This document shows positions 9,246 to 17,605 of a stretch of 64,000 nucleotides of DNA, in pieces; within the stretch, counting starts at the first letter, position 1; the number at the start of each line of letters is the position of its first letter. The notes below the pieces were generated by a model. It worked only from the letters and a program-made list of their open reading frames with translations. It made no database searches and had not been told where the DNA came from. Position numbers and translations under genes: made by a program. The DNA is taken from the NCBI GenBank assembly GCA_963663265.2, contig CAXXXM010000002.1, positions 2,294,001 to 2,358,000 on the forward strand. The letters run 5' to 3'. This stretch comes from JAEXOD01 sp963663265 (lineage in GTDB: Bacteria > Bacteroidota > Ignavibacteria > Ignavibacteriales > Melioribacteraceae).

Positions 9246-9455
9246 ATGAAAAAAGGTATTCATCCTGCTTATAGAAAATGTACAGTTAGCTGTGTTTGTG
9301 GAAATACATTTGAAACACGTTCAACTGTAAGTCAGATAAAATTAGAAATCTGTTCAGAATGCCATCCTTTCTTTACCGGAAAACAAAAAATGATCGATTC
9401 AACAGGTCGTGTTGAAAGATTCATGAAAAAATATGGTAAAAAAGCTGAAGCCTAA
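9246..9455 (+). CDS. rpmE: 50S ribosomal protein L31, zinc-binding form
   Basis: A 69-residue protein of the bL31 family, a component of the large subunit at the central protuberance bridging to the 30S head. It starts MKKGIHPAYRKC and carries C16-x-C18 and C36-x-x-C39, the four cysteines of the zinc-binding C+ type, plus the family motif HPFFTGKQ. The start has a good ribosome binding site, AGGAG at 9230-9234. In many bacteria zinc-free paralogues replace C+ proteins under zinc limitation; none is visible here. Confidence 0.96.
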   Translation: MKKGIHPAYRKCTVSCVCGNTFETRSTVSQIKLEICSECHPFFTGKQKMIDSTGRVERFMKKYGKKAEA

Positions 9456-9494
9456 TCTATAATTATTAATTATCAATTATATAATTATAAATTA

Positions 9495-9538
9495 AAAACC
9501 GATACTAAGAATATCCAAATTTTTGTTATTATAGCAAT
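9495..9538 (+). repeat. 44-bp direct repeat, copy 1
   Basis: Begins AAAACCGATACTAAGAATAT and is identical over 44 bases to the copy at 9764-9807; similarity decays just after into A/T-rich sequence. Confidence 0.85.
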
Positions 9539-9763
9539 TAAAAATAATTAATGATTACTGATGAATAATCGTTAATTATTTTTTTTTGTTCACTTGATTA
9601 AATTTTAGATAATTATACAATCTTAATTGTATAATCAAATACTTTGTAATTTATTAAATCCCGCTTCATTATCTCCCCCTTTTTAATAATTATTAACTTA
9701 AACCCAAATATTCAGCATATACAAATAGCTTTTATAGTTATAATAATTGACCCTTATTAATTC

Positions 9764-9807
9764 AAAACCGATACTAAGAATATCCAAATTTTTGTTATTA
9801 TAGCAAT
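9764..9807 (+). repeat. 44-bp direct repeat, copy 2
   Basis: Identical to 9495-9538 and in the same orientation, 269 bases downstream. Confidence 0.85.
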
Positions 9808-9841
9808 AAAAAAATAATTAATAATTGATAATTAACAATTA

Positions 9842-10270
9842 TTAAATGAAGTTTCCGACTTCAAACTCGTGCTTGGAAAAGTTGGGGACAGAATATATGG
9901 CTTTTTGGTTGTCCATTCTTTCTTTTATCCAAGGTTCGGGGAGTAAATTTCTTTCGGCAGTTTTCTTTAAGAATGTTATTTCGTTCGGGTCTAAAAATGT
10001 ATCGGTAGATACTAATTTAAGTCCATCAATAATAAAGCTTTTTGCAATTTCCGGATTGGAAAATGTGGGAGGATTGTCTTCAATAAATTCATTGTACATC
10101 AAATCTTTTATGCTGTCTTCAATAAATTCTTTATCAAATCCTAAAGTTTTGCCAATTTTAAACACGAAATTTCTTTCTTGATCAGAAATTTGGGAATCTT
10201 TACGCATTAATAAAAGTATCCCTCTGAAATAGTTGCTTTTATCTATTATATCCAGTTTAATGCCTTCCAT
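9842..10270 (-). CDS. Hypothetical protein, possibly TerB-like fold
   Basis: A soluble acidic protein of 142 residues without signal peptide or membrane helix. The first half (YFRGILLLMRKD, then SDQERNFVFKIGKTLGF) resembles the helical TerB-like domain in which an acidic helix pair follows a short hydrophobic helix; that resemblance is weak and judged by eye. It lies alone between two A/T-rich gaps, on the strand opposite to its neighbours. No function is assigned. Confidence 0.7.
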   Translation of the reverse strand: MEGIKLDIIDKSNYFRGILLLMRKDSQISDQERNFVFKIGKTLGFDKEFIEDSIKDLMYNEFIEDNPPTFSNPEIAKSFIIDGLKLVSTDTFLDPNEITFLKKTAERNLLPEPWIKERMDNQKAIYSVPNFSKHEFEVGNFI

Positions 10271-10594
10271 TTGTTTATGTTAATAATTTAAACAATTATT
10301 TAGTTAAAAGGTTTCATTTAACGAATTATTATTTTTAATTAAATTACATCTTTTTAATGATTTAACAAACAAAATAATTGTTAATTTGTTAAATTATTTT
10401 GTAATATTCACGAATAATTTTTAAGTATATGCAAAATATTTTGTTTATGATAGGCATTGGTTGTCTTATTTTTATACATTTCTTATTATGATACATACTG
10501 TAAAGGCAAAATGGAAAGATAAGACATTTATTTGTATGGTATAAGTACTTGGCATATAAATTGACCTTATATTTTGTTATATAAGAAAGGTGAT
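10271..10594. other. A/T-rich intergenic region
   Basis: I see nothing beyond A/T-rich sequence. It should contain the promoters of the two divergent flanking genes. A 73-codon frame on the minus strand is low-complexity and not credible. Confidence 0.5.
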
Positions 10595-11071
10595 ATGGAA
10601 TTAGTACCAATAGTTTTCACGATTCTAATTTATAGTTTTGGTGGTTTAATGGTAGTGCTTCTGCTTTCAGTTATTGGAAACAAACTGTTTGTAGCAAAAG
10701 TTGAAGTGCCTTTACCCAATACTGCTTATAAACAGGTTCTCAAGCCAACAACTTCCGTGAAGTCTGTTCATAAGAAAACTCATTCGGAATACAAGGATGG
10801 GCATGAAAGGAAACGTGCTGAACGAGAAAGATTGGAACGGAAAGAGCGGTCAAGAATAAGCACAAAAGAAAAATCGTATAAGCAAAAGGAACTAAATAAA
10901 AAACTTAAAGGCTCGGCGTACCATAAAAGGTATGTTATTGTTAATCAGTTGGATACGTTAAAAGGAAGTGAATTACCAAGCAGAGAACAAGTTAAGCGAA
11001 CATTTTATCCGGTAGTTGTCTCGCAGTACAAAACAAATATAGCCCCTAATTATAAAATAGAATCCCAATAA
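10595..11071 (+). CDS. Small membrane-anchored protein with charged tail
   Basis: The chosen ATG at 10595 follows AAAGGTGAT, a good ribosome binding site; an in-frame TTG at 10574 is a poorer choice. The 158-residue product has one N-terminal membrane helix (about 3-28) and a strongly basic, Glu/Lys/Arg-rich soluble remainder, part of it coiled coil (ERKRAERERLERKERSR). It probably sits in the inner membrane with the tail in the cytoplasm. The LOG-family gene follows after eight bases, so the two are likely co-transcribed. I do not recognise a family. Confidence 0.7.
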   Translation: MELVPIVFTILIYSFGGLMVVLLLSVIGNKLFVAKVEVPLPNTAYKQVLKPTTSVKSVHKKTHSEYKDGHERKRAERERLERKERSRISTKEKSYKQKELNKKLKGSAYHKRYVIVNQLDTLKGSELPSREQVKRTFYPVVVSQYKTNIAPNYKIESQ

Positions 11072-11079
11072 AAGGCATT

Positions 11080-11741
11080 ATGAATTATAGTTCAAAGCAT
11101 TTAATAGATGAGTTTAATAATTTATTTGATTATGCTCAAGATTATTATGATAATATTTCCAAACTTTTGCGTATTAAACCGAGTGTAACAATTTTCGGGT
11201 CGGCTAAAGCATCGGAGGATGATAAGTACTATTCTTTAACTTATGACATTGCAGAAGAGCTTGTTAAAAATAATTTTGGTGTTATTACAGGTGGGGGACC
11301 GGATTGATGGAGGCAGCCAATAGAGCAGCTTTTAATAATTTGGGGAGTAGTACAGGTATTGATGTTGTAAGTGATTTTCCAATGCCAAAATTTGTTGATA
11401 GAGAAAAAAATATCCGTTTTAAGTATTTTGTTTATAGAAAAATTTGTATGCTAAAAATATCACTTGGTTTTGTTGTTATGCCCGGTGGTTTGGGTACAAT
11501 AGATGAATTGTTTGAAGTTCTTTCTTTTATTCAAGTTTATAACACAAAAAAAGTACCCGTGGTTTTGGTTGGAACTGAGTTTTGGTCCGGATTAATAGAG
11601 TGGCTGATACATGTTAAAGATAATTATGGCTATATAGCTAAGGATGAATTAACAACATATATTCAAACCGATAATCCAAAAGAAATTGCAGCAATATTTA
11701 ATTCGTTTTATCGAGATAAAATTCCAAGTTTAAACTTTTAA
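11080..11741 (+). pseudogene. LOG family (TIGR00730) protein, split by a single-base frameshift
   Basis: The two frames 11080-11307 and 11307-11741 together make one 220-residue LOG-like Rossmann protein. The family includes cytokinin riboside 5'-monophosphate phosphoribohydrolases, which release nucleobases from nucleoside monophosphates. The first part ends TGGGPD-stop where the family has GGGPGIMEAANRGA; restoring one G in CCGGATTGATGG (about 11298-11303) gives GGGPGLMEAANRAA and joins the frames. The second part holds the other family motif MPGGLGTIDELFE. The premature TGA overlaps the next ATG as TGATG (11305-11309), so coupled translation of two halves is formally possible. It could be a pseudogene or a sequencing error. 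Confidence 0.85.
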
Positions 11742-11996
11742 TTTTTCCAATTCAGAAGCAAAAAATTTTATAAAATCCGGTTTGCTTATTCCTTGAAGTT
11801 TATATTTCCCAGTTTTTATTATAGTTTCCGGTGAATCACCCTCGCCAGCTAAATTTCTGTATATATTAAATCCAAGTCTATTTCTATCGTTGGGTATAGG
11901 AATATATTCGCTGAACGATTCGGCTAAGTTATATGCTTTTTTTTCTAATGTCGTTTCGCTGAATTTTTTTACGGAAGAAGGAGGTAAAGTTGTCAT
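11730..11996 (-). CDS. Hypothetical protein, 88 residues
   Basis: A small soluble protein with no signal peptide, membrane helix or metal motif. Its 3' end overlaps the convergent LOG gene by 12 bases. Composition is ordinary (mixed charged and hydrophobic, with SETTLEKKAYNLAESF helix-like and a GKYKLQGISKPDFIKFF tail), which favours a real gene over chance, but I do not recognise a family. Confidence 0.6.
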   Translation of the reverse strand: MTTLPPSSVKKFSETTLEKKAYNLAESFSEYIPIPNDRNRLGFNIYRNLAGEGDSPETIIKTGKYKLQGISKPDFIKFFASELEKLKV

Positions 11997-12161
11997 TTAA
12001 TTTTTCCATTTTTTTGTAAATATAATATTTTTTAACAATTATATAAATATAAAAGTTGATAATTCTTAATTCTAAATTTTTAATGGTTGAATGCTGTTGA
12101 AGATAAACCTTTCAACTATAATAATTCTTAATTCTTAATTTTTAATTCTTAATGATTGAAG

Positions 12162-12189
12162 AGCCGTTGAAAAAAACCTTTCAACGGCT
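12162..12189 (+). repeat. Hairpin of the 12.1 kb repeat family, perfect copy
   Basis: 11-bp perfect stem AGCCGTTGAAA / TTTCAACGGCT with a six-base loop, followed by TATTCTTT. It is terminator-like in form, but it belongs to a repeat with at least two further local copies. Confidence 0.7.
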
Positions 12190-12263
12190 TATTCTTTATA
12201 AAACTGATATCTGAAATCTATTATCTGTCAACTTTAATAATTCTTAATTTTTAATGATTGAAT

Positions 12264-12289
12264 GCCGTTGAAAAAAACCTTTCAACAGC
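12264..12289 (+). repeat. Hairpin of the 12.1 kb repeat family, second copy
   Basis: GCCGTTGAAA pairs with TTTCAACAGC with one mismatch; the flanks match those of the 12162-12189 copy. Confidence 0.65.
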
Positions 12290-12435
12290 TTATTCTATTA
12301 AAAACTATTAGCTATTGACAATTAACTGTTACCTATTAGCTGTTTACTGTTTCTCCCGTTCTTTTGTTATAAATAATACTTGCAAATAAGAATAAATAAT
12401 TGTAAATTACAGTCTAAATAATTATTCTATTTTTT

Positions 12436-12457
12436 CGCCCTAAAAAGGGCGTTTTTT
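12436..12457 (+). terminator. Attenuator-like hairpin directly before rimP
   Basis: A perfect stem CGCCCT-AAAA-AGGGCG (12436-12451) is followed by six T residues, the form of an intrinsic terminator. It ends only four bases before the rimP ATG at 12462, and the purine stretch that could serve as ribosome binding site (AAAAAGGG) lies inside it. Premature termination or translational masking controlling the rimP-nusA-infB operon is therefore plausible. Leaders of nusA operons are known to be autoregulated by NusA-dependent termination in some bacteria; applying this here is inference. Confidence 0.75.
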
Positions 12458-12461
12458 GTAT

Positions 12462-12914
12462 ATGGAATTTAATAAGATAAAATTAGAACAACACTTCCGC
12501 GAAATAATTGAAACAAACGGGTGCTTCTTTATCGATTTTATAATACGCGGAGAAAAACGCAGTAAGGTAATTGAAGTTTACATTGATAACGAAGTAGGTA
12601 TTAATGTAGATAATTGTGCCGACGTTACTCGTTTATTAAACGAAAAGTTAGTTGAGCTTGGTTATGGCGATGAAAGTTATCGTCTTGATGTGTCCTCACC
12701 GGGAAGTGAAAGAGAGCTGAAATACTTTAAGCAGTATAATAAGCATGTAAATCATTGGTTTAATGTTTGTTATAGTGAATGTGAAGAAGTAAAAGAAATA
12801 GAGGCTAAACTAAAAAGTATAGAAGGTGAAGAATTAACCTTTATTAAAGAACGGAAAGAAATTAAAATTCAATATAACGATATTAAACAAGCAAAAGTAA
12901 TAATAAGAATCTGA
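12462..12914 (+). CDS. rimP: Ribosome maturation factor RimP
   Basis: RimP binds the 30S subunit and assists late maturation around S12. The 150-residue protein has the family motif YRLDVSSPGSERELK and the two-domain alpha/beta plus SH3-like layout. I place the start at ATG 12462 rather than at the in-frame TTG at 12456, which falls in the T-run of the upstream hairpin. It is the first gene of the operon running to pnp; nusA begins 19 bases after its stop. Confidence 0.93.
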   Translation: MEFNKIKLEQHFREIIETNGCFFIDFIIRGEKRSKVIEVYIDNEVGINVDNCADVTRLLNEKLVELGYGDESYRLDVSSPGSERELKYFKQYNKHVNHWFNVCYSECEEVKEIEAKLKSIEGEELTFIKERKEIKIQYNDIKQAKVIIRI

Positions 12915-12933
12915 TATCGGAGGATTAAAACAA

Positions 12934-14187
12934 ATGAATGTGGAGATTGTAGAATCGTTTTCTCAGATGGTGAGAGAAAAAGGCTTAGATAAAGATGTTC
13001 TTGCCAGCATAATAGAAGAAATATTTGGTATGCTGGTAAAGAAAAAATATGGAATGGATGCCCGTTTTGAAGTAGTATTTAATATGGATAAAGGGGATAT
13101 AGAAATATTTTTGGAAAGAACAATAGTTGATGTTGTTGAAAATCCTGAATTTGAAATAAGCATTGACGAAGTAAATGCACAAGGAAACATAGACGAACTT
13201 GAAGTAGGTGAGGACTATGTTGAAAAAATAAGTCTTGCATCATTTGGAAGAAGATTAATAAATACAGCTCGCCAAAATTTAAATCAAAGAATCCGTGATA
13301 TCGAAAAAGACCTGATCTATAATGAATATGTTGATATGATAGGTGAAATAGTTGTTGGAGATATATATCAAGTTAAAAAATTTGATGTGCTTGTTAATCA
13401 TAATAAAAACGAATTATTACTTCCACGAAATGAACAGATTCCAAAAGAAAAATATCGTAAAGGGGCAACAATAAGAGCGGTAATAAAAGATGTGAAAAAA
13501 GGACAGAGTAATAATAATCCTGTTGTAATTATTTCACGTGCCGATAATTTGTTCTTAAGAAGATTATTTGAAATTGAAATTCCGGAAATTTATGATGGAT
13601 TGATCGAAATAAAATCAATTGCTCGTGAACCGGGTGATAGAGCAAAGGTATCGGTAGAAAGCCGTGACCCGCGTATTGATGCAGTAGGTGCCTGCGTTGG
13701 AATGAAGGGAGTAAGAATTCATGCGATAGTACGTGAGTTAAATAACGAAAATATAGATGTAATAAACCATACAGATGACCCAATTCAATTTATACAAAGA
13801 GCATTGGCTCCTGCTAAATTGAAACAGATTGAAATAGACGAGAAACAAAGAAAATGTACTGTATGGGCAGATAGCGACCAAGTATCGTTAATAGTTGGGC
13901 GAAATGGTGTAAATATACGATTAGCAATGAAACTTACCGGTTTTGATATTGAAGTTATCCGTGAGCAAAAACAATTGGAAGAGTATGATGAAGATATTGA
14001 ATTGTTTGATTTACGAGATGAATTAACTCCAGAAATTGTTGATATATTAATTAACAATAGATATGATACTGCATTAGAAGTATTAGGAGTAACTCCGGAA
14101 GATTTAGCAAAGACGACCAAATTATCAGTTGAAAAAGCTGAAGAAATAATTGAGATAATAAAAAATCAATTTGAAGACGAAGAATAA
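12934..14187 (+). CDS. nusA: Transcription termination/antitermination protein NusA
   Basis: NusA binds RNA polymerase and nascent RNA to modulate pausing, termination and antitermination. At 417 residues it contains the N-terminal polymerase-binding domain (1-125), an S1 domain (about 132-200, GEIVVGDIYQV), and two KH domains with VGACVGMKGVRI and VGRNGVNIRLAM. A short helical tail (about 355-417, ending LSVEKAEEIIEIIKNQF) follows instead of the acidic repeats of E. coli NusA. A strong ribosome binding site GGAGG precedes the start. infB follows with no ylxR or L7Ae-type gene between. Confidence 0.96.
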   Translation: MNVEIVESFSQMVREKGLDKDVLASIIEEIFGMLVKKKYGMDARFEVVFNMDKGDIEIFLERTIVDVVENPEFEISIDEVNAQGNIDELEVGEDYVEKISLASFGRRLINTARQNLNQRIRDIEKDLIYNEYVDMIGEIVVGDIYQVKKFDVLVNHNKNELLLPRNEQIPKEKYRKGATIRAVIKDVKKGQSNNNPVVIISRADNLFLRRLFEIEIPEIYDGLIEIKSIAREPGDRAKVSVESRDPRIDAVGACVGMKGVRIHAIVRELNNENIDVINHTDDPIQFIQRALAPAKLKQIEIDEKQRKCTVWADSDQVSLIVGRNGVNIRLAMKLTGFDIEVIREQKQLEEYDEDIELFDLRDELTPEIVDILINNRYDTALEVLGVTPEDLAKTTKLSVEKAEEIIEIIKNQFEDEE

Positions 14188-14222
14188 GCAAAGAAATTTT
14201 TAGTTATAGGTGATTAAAATAT

Positions 14223-17200
14223 ATGCCTGAAGAGACAACACAAAAGAAAATAAGGTTATACAAGTTTGCTGCCGAATACAATTTAGCAACAAATACATTA
14301 CAGGAATTTTTAACTCAAAAAGGTTATGAAGTTAAATCTATAAATTCAATTTTATCTGATGATATGATAAATGATATCATGGGTAAATTTAAAAAAGATA
14401 TAGAGAGGGCTGAAAAGCATTATCAAAAAGTATCTGAATTTAAGAAAAAAACTGATAGAACAACTGATGAGCCTTTGAAACCGGTTTTAACTGAACAGGT
14501 TGAAAAGATATATGATGAGTTAAAACAAGATATTGTTGAAAAACAACAGATGTTAATTCCGGATGAGCAAGTTGTTCAGCCTGAAAAAGAAACCCCTCAG
14601 CCTGTTATAGAGACACCTATAATAGAAGAAAAACCGGTGATTGAGCAAGCCAAGGTTGAAGAAGTTAAACCTATTGAGCCGCCTGCTGTAAAAGAAACGG
14701 AAAAATTAGAAGAACCTACGGTAAAAGTGGAAGAAAAACCAATAATGCCGGAAGTGAAAGTTGAAGAACCACAAGTAGAAATGCCAGTTATTGAAAAAGT
14801 TGTTCTTGAAGTTAAAACTGCCGATAATGAACAGAAGCAAGTTAAACAAGAAGAAAAGGTTGAAGTTGAACCTGTTGAGGTTGAACCATTAAATGAAGAA
14901 GTAGTAGATGGTCCAATTGAAAGTTTCAAAACTCAGGCAGAGTTAGAAATAGAGAATAAAAAACGTGGTTTAACTATACTTGGAAAAATGAATCTTTCAA
15001 AACCACGCCGTCCTAAAGATAATGAAAAAGGGAAAGATGCAAACAAAAATAAGGACAATCGCGAACCACGCGAACCTCGTGATCCAAGAGAAAATAGAGG
15101 AACAAATACCGGCTTTACTCGTAACGAAGGCGAAAAGAGAGAAAATAAATTTACAATACGAGATGCCACACCGGCAGATAGTATGGATCCAAATATTAAA
15201 TTGACTGCAAACGAAGCAGCCGATGCTCTTAAAAAGAAAAAGAAGAAAAAGAAAGTTAAGGCTAAAAAAGGACCGGAATTGAGTGTTGAAGAACAAGTAA
15301 AAGCAAAGAAAAAGAGAAAGATTAAAAAACTTGAAGTAGATAAAAAAGAAGTTGAAGCTGCTATAAAAAGAACACTTTTAAGCATGGAAGACTCGTTATT
15401 AGTTGAGAGAGCAAATGCGAGAAAGAAAAAACGAAAAGAAAAATTAGAGATACAAGAAAGGTTATTTGAGGAAGAAACAGAAAGAAGTAAAACACACTTA
15501 AAAGTTACAGAATATGTAGCTGTTAATGAGTTGGCAAACTTGATGAATGTTTCAGTTCCTGAAGTTATTTCAAAATGTATTTCTTTAGGATTGATGGTAT
15601 CAATTAACCAAAGATTAGATATTGATACAATTACGCTTGTAGCAGATGAATTTGGTTTTGAAGTTGAAATTGAAGATGAATATAGTGCGGATGAACTTGA
15701 TGATATTAAAGATGCCGAAGAGACATTAAAGTCACGTCCTCCGGTTGTTACAATTATGGGACACGTTGATCACGGAAAAACATCTCTTTTGGATTATATA
15801 AGAAAAACTAAAGTTGTATTTGGTGAAAGTGGTGGTATAACACAGCATATAGGTGCCTATCAGGTAAAAACGGATTCGGGAAAGTTGATCACATTTTTGG
15901 ATACTCCCGGTCACGAAGCTTTTACTGCAATGCGTGCACGAGGAGCAAAAATTACAGATATAGTAGTTTTAGTAGTTGCAGCTGATGACGCTGTAATGCC
16001 TCAAACAATAGAAGCAATTAATCATGCTCAGGCTGCAAATGTTCCAATAATTATAGCAATTAATAAAATAGATAAACCAAACAGCAATCCAGAAAAAATC
16101 AGACAACAATTAGCTGATAGAAATATATTAGTTGAAGATTGGGGTGGCAGATATCAATGTGTTGAACTTTCAGCAAAATCAGGTTTTAATGTAGATTTAT
16201 TACTTGAAAAAATATTACTTGAAGCAGAGCTTATGGAGTTGACAGCAAATCCGGATAGATCTGCACGAGGAGCTGTAATTGAGACACAATTAGATAAAGG
16301 TCGTGGTATTACAGCAACAATATTAGTTGAAAAAGGGACATTGCGTGTTGGCGACCCATTTGTTGCGGGTAATCAGTATGGAAGAGTAAGAGCAATGTTT
16401 GATGAAAGGAATATGAAGGTAGATGAAGCAGGACCTGCAACCCCTGTATTAGTACTTGGATATGAAGGACCACCGCAAGCAGGTGATACGTTTGTAGCAG
16501 TTGATTCGGAACGAAGTGCAAGAAATATAAGTTTGAAAAGACAACAAATTAAGCGTGAACAAGATAATAAGTTAGTCCACTTAGTAACACTTGATGAAAT
16601 TGCAAGCCAAATTAGTATTGGTGGAGTAAAAGAACTTCCAATAATAGTTAAAGGAGACGTGGATGGTTCAGTTGAAGCCCTTGCGGATTCATTAATGAGG
16701 TTGTCGAATAAGGAAGTAATAGTAAGAGTTATACATAAAGGTGTAGGAGCCATTTCAGAAGGTGACGTTCTTTTAGCTGCTGCTTCACGAGCAATTATAA
16801 TTGGTTTCCATGTTCGCCCGCATGTTAATGCACGCAAATTGGCTGAAACAGAAAAAATTGATATACGACTATATAACGTAATTTATGATGCTATTAATGA
16901 AGTACGTTCTGCATTAGAAGGCTTATTATCACCGGTGATTTCGGAAGAACTTACTGCAACATTAGAAGTAAGACAAGTATTTAGACTTCCTAAGGTTGGA
17001 ATTATTGCCGGTTGTTATGTACAGAATGGTAAAATAATTAGAGCAAATAAAGTACGAGTTATTAGAGATGGTATTCAGGTATTTACTGGTGAAATTAGCT
17101 CGCTTAAACGTTTGAAAGATGATGTTAAGGAAGTTGATGCCGGTTACGAATGCGGTCTTAATATATCAAGTTTTAACGACTTGCAGGTTGGTGACATAGT

Positions 17201-17249
17201 AGAAAGTTATAAAATTGTTGAAACTAAAAAGAAACTTGAACAATTATGA
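14223..17249 (+). CDS. infB: Translation initiation factor IF-2
   Basis: The GTPase that delivers initiator tRNA to the 30S complex and promotes subunit joining. An IF2_N domain (about 8-50) is followed by a long low-complexity linker rich in Glu, Pro and Val (about 95-235) and then Arg/Asp/Asn/Lys, including a run of eight lysines near 338. A second IF2_N-like domain lies at about 425-480. The G domain has GHVDHGKT (513-520), DTPGHEAF, NKID and SAK, and domains II-IV complete the 1008 residues. GGTGATT serves as ribosome binding site. Its stop overlaps the rbfA start as ATGA. Confidence 0.97.
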   Translation: MPEETTQKKIRLYKFAAEYNLATNTLQEFLTQKGYEVKSINSILSDDMINDIMGKFKKDIERAEKHYQKVSEFKKKTDRTTDEPLKPVLTEQVEKIYDELKQDIVEKQQMLIPDEQVVQPEKETPQPVIETPIIEEKPVIEQAKVEEVKPIEPPAVKETEKLEEPTVKVEEKPIMPEVKVEEPQVEMPVIEKVVLEVKTADNEQKQVKQEEKVEVEPVEVEPLNEEVVDGPIESFKTQAELEIENKKRGLTILGKMNLSKPRRPKDNEKGKDANKNKDNREPREPRDPRENRGTNTGFTRNEGEKRENKFTIRDATPADSMDPNIKLTANEAADALKKKKKKKKVKAKKGPELSVEEQVKAKKKRKIKKLEVDKKEVEAAIKRTLLSMEDSLLVERANARKKKRKEKLEIQERLFEEETERSKTHLKVTEYVAVNELANLMNVSVPEVISKCISLGLMVSINQRLDIDTITLVADEFGFEVEIEDEYSADELDDIKDAEETLKSRPPVVTIMGHVDHGKTSLLDYIRKTKVVFGESGGITQHIGAYQVKTDSGKLITFLDTPGHEAFTAMRARGAKITDIVVLVVAADDAVMPQTIEAINHAQAANVPIIIAINKIDKPNSNPEKIRQQLADRNILVEDWGGRYQCVELSAKSGFNVDLLLEKILLEAELMELTANPDRSARGAVIETQLDKGRGITATILVEKGTLRVGDPFVAGNQYGRVRAMFDERNMKVDEAGPATPVLVLGYEGPPQAGDTFVAVDSERSARNISLKRQQIKREQDNKLVHLVTLDEIASQISIGGVKELPIIVKGDVDGSVEALADSLMRLSNKEVIVRVIHKGVGAISEGDVLLAAASRAIIIGFHVRPHVNARKLAETEKIDIRLYNVIYDAINEVRSALEGLLSPVISEELTATLEVRQVFRLPKVGIIAGCYVQNGKIIRANKVRVIRDGIQVFTGEISSLKRLKDDVKEVDAGYECGLNISSFNDLQVGDIVESYKIVETKKKLEQL

Positions 17250-17605
17250 AATTTCGCTTAGATAGAATAGCAAGTTTAATAAAAGAAGAAACCGGTTTAA
17301 TCTTTTTGTATAAATTACAAGATCCGGACATGGGTATGGTTACTGTTACTCAGGTAAAAGTAAGTCCGGATTTAAAGTATGCAAAAATATATGTTTCTAT
17401 TTACGATAAAGAGAAACGTAAAACCGTTTTAGAAAAAATAAATAATATTAAAGGTATGATACGGAAGGAACTTGCTGCGAAAATGAAAAATATCCGTGCA
17501 ATTCCTGAAATAGTATTTTATTTAGATGATACATTAGATTATGTTGAAAAAATAGACAGCTTATTGAAAAAGATACATGAAGATGATAACAAACAAGCTG
17601 AATAA
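17246..17605 (+). CDS. rbfA: 30S ribosome-binding factor RbfA
   Basis: A 119-residue KH-like protein that binds immature 30S subunits near the 5' helix of 16S rRNA and is needed for late assembly. It shows the family pattern from RLDRIASLIKEE through VTVTQVKVSPDLKYAKIYVSI to VFYLDDTLDYVEKIDSLL. Its start overlaps the infB stop by four bases and its end overlaps truB by 29 bases, so translation of the three is coupled. Confidence 0.95.
   Translation: MKFRLDRIASLIKEETGLIFLYKLQDPDMGMVTVTQVKVSPDLKYAKIYVSIYDKEKRKTVLEKINNIKGMIRKELAAKMKNIRAIPEIVFYLDDTLDYVEKIDSLLKKIHEDDNKQAE

Larger units (their letters stand above)
9456..9841. other. A/T-rich intergenic region with a duplicated 44-bp block
   Basis: No gene is seen. 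The region is dominated by AATTAAT-type low-complexity sequence and by two copies of a 44-base direct repeat (9495-9538 and 9764-9807). Confidence 0.6.
11997..12435. other. Repeat-bearing leader region upstream of rimP
   Basis: No gene is seen. Three diverged copies of a unit of the form TTAATGATTGAAT..GCCGTTGAAAAAAACCTTTCAACGGC occur around 12080-12117, 12150-12189 and 12252-12290, between runs of AATTCTTAATT. A relative of the first part lies at about 30373-30402. Confidence 0.6.

Noticed and set aside
10389..10610. 73-codon minus-strand frame between two small genes
   Set aside because: Low-complexity Ile/Tyr/Lys composition from A/T-rich intergenic DNA, no recognisable start signal, and it overlaps the start of the plus-strand gene.
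14597..15385. Minus-strand Ser/Thr/Phe-rich frames within infB
   Set aside because: Shadows of the low-complexity IF-2 linker.
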